NCBI GenBank assembly: GCA_944322775.1
Contig: CALUQA010000140.1
Span: 1 to 5,099 of the forward strand
Reading direction: 5' to 3'
Length of the DNA stretch: 5,099 nucleotides
Source of the DNA: an uncultured Elusimicrobiales bacterium
Lineage (GTDB): Bacteria; Elusimicrobiota; Elusimicrobia; Elusimicrobiales; Elusimicrobiaceae
The translations under genes and the position numbers were made by a program. Under the pieces are notes generated by a model. It saw nothing but the letters and a program-made list of their open reading frames with translations. It did not search any database and had not been told where the DNA came from. How positions within the stretch are numbered: position 1 is the stretch's first letter; every line of letters begins with the position of its first letter. This document shows, piece by piece, positions 4,984 through 5,099 of the stretch.

Positions 4984-5099
4984 ATGGAAAAAGTCATTTT
5001 GGTGGGTGCCACGCTAAAAACACAATTTGCAGACGGCCAATCCTTACAAGAGCTGCAAAGGCTGGCCCAAACTGCCGGGGCCGAAACGGCAGCCGTCTA
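4984..5099 (+). CDS. hflX: GTPase HflX, N-terminal fragment (runs off the window)
   Basis: Thirty-eight codons are visible before the window ends. The start MEKVILVGATL, followed by SLQELQRLAQTAGAE, matches the N-terminal domain of HflX, which typically begins M-x-x-A-I/V-L-V-G and has an S-x-x-E-L-x-x-L-A-x-T-A-G-A segment. HflX is a ribosome-associated GTPase that can split stalled or stress-arrested 70S ribosomes; the GTPase domain would lie beyond the window. The ATG lies three bases after the miaA stop with only a weak AAAGAA (4972-4977) upstream, so it probably depends on translational coupling to miaA. The miaA neighbourhood supports the call, because miaA and hflX are often neighbours. 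The short length limits certainty. Confidence 0.8.
   Translation, partial: MEKVILVGATLKTQFADGQSLQELQRLAQTAGAETAAV

Overview
The window reads as a compact bacterial housekeeping segment with every gene on the + strand. From left to right it holds the tail of an unidentified gene, rpiB (ribose-5-phosphate isomerase B), pgi (glucose-6-phosphate isomerase), miaB (tRNA methylthiotransferase), a small PilZ-domain gene, miaA (tRNA dimethylallyltransferase) and the first 38 codons of hflX. I see no tRNA or rRNA gene, CRISPR array, insertion sequence or phage gene. No stretch longer than about 95 bases lacks a gene.

The left third (1-2242) is sugar-phosphate metabolism. RpiB interconverts ribulose-5-P and ribose-5-P, and Pgi interconverts glucose-6-P and fructose-6-P. 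Together they serve glycolysis and the non-oxidative pentose phosphate pathway. The Pgi resembles the Pgi half of the bifunctional transaldolase-Pgi fusions, but here it stands alone. The block ends at a strong intrinsic terminator (2213-2242).

The right part (2247-5099) is dominated by tRNA modification and ribosome-associated functions. MiaA and MiaB act in sequence on A37 of tRNAs that read UNN codons (A to i6A to ms2i6A). They are interrupted by a PilZ gene that is tightly coupled to miaB and by a second terminator (3964-3989). MiaA is followed after 3 bases by hflX. This recalls the miaA-hfq-hflX order of gammaproteobacteria, but without hfq between them.

Translation signals are mixed. 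rpiB, pgi and the PilZ gene have purine-rich Shine-Dalgarno sequences. miaB and miaA, each the first gene after a terminator, have none. In both, an in-frame stop closely precedes the ATG, so the start cannot be moved upstream. Both also have a similar TTTGC-N17-TAWAAK arrangement upstream, which suggests promoters giving leaderless or nearly leaderless mRNAs.

The organism is bacterial, with moderately GC-rich codon use combined with heavy use of AAA for Lys and GAA for Glu. The Tal-Pgi-type Pgi, the divergent MiaB and the PilZ gene would fit a lineage such as gut-associated Elusimicrobiota. That is a tentative impression, not something the sequence proves. I do not see a clear new multi-gene system. 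The most unusual points are the two SD-less starts beside terminators, a Cys/His-rich tail on the PilZ protein, and substitutions at normally conserved positions in MiaB and RpiB.
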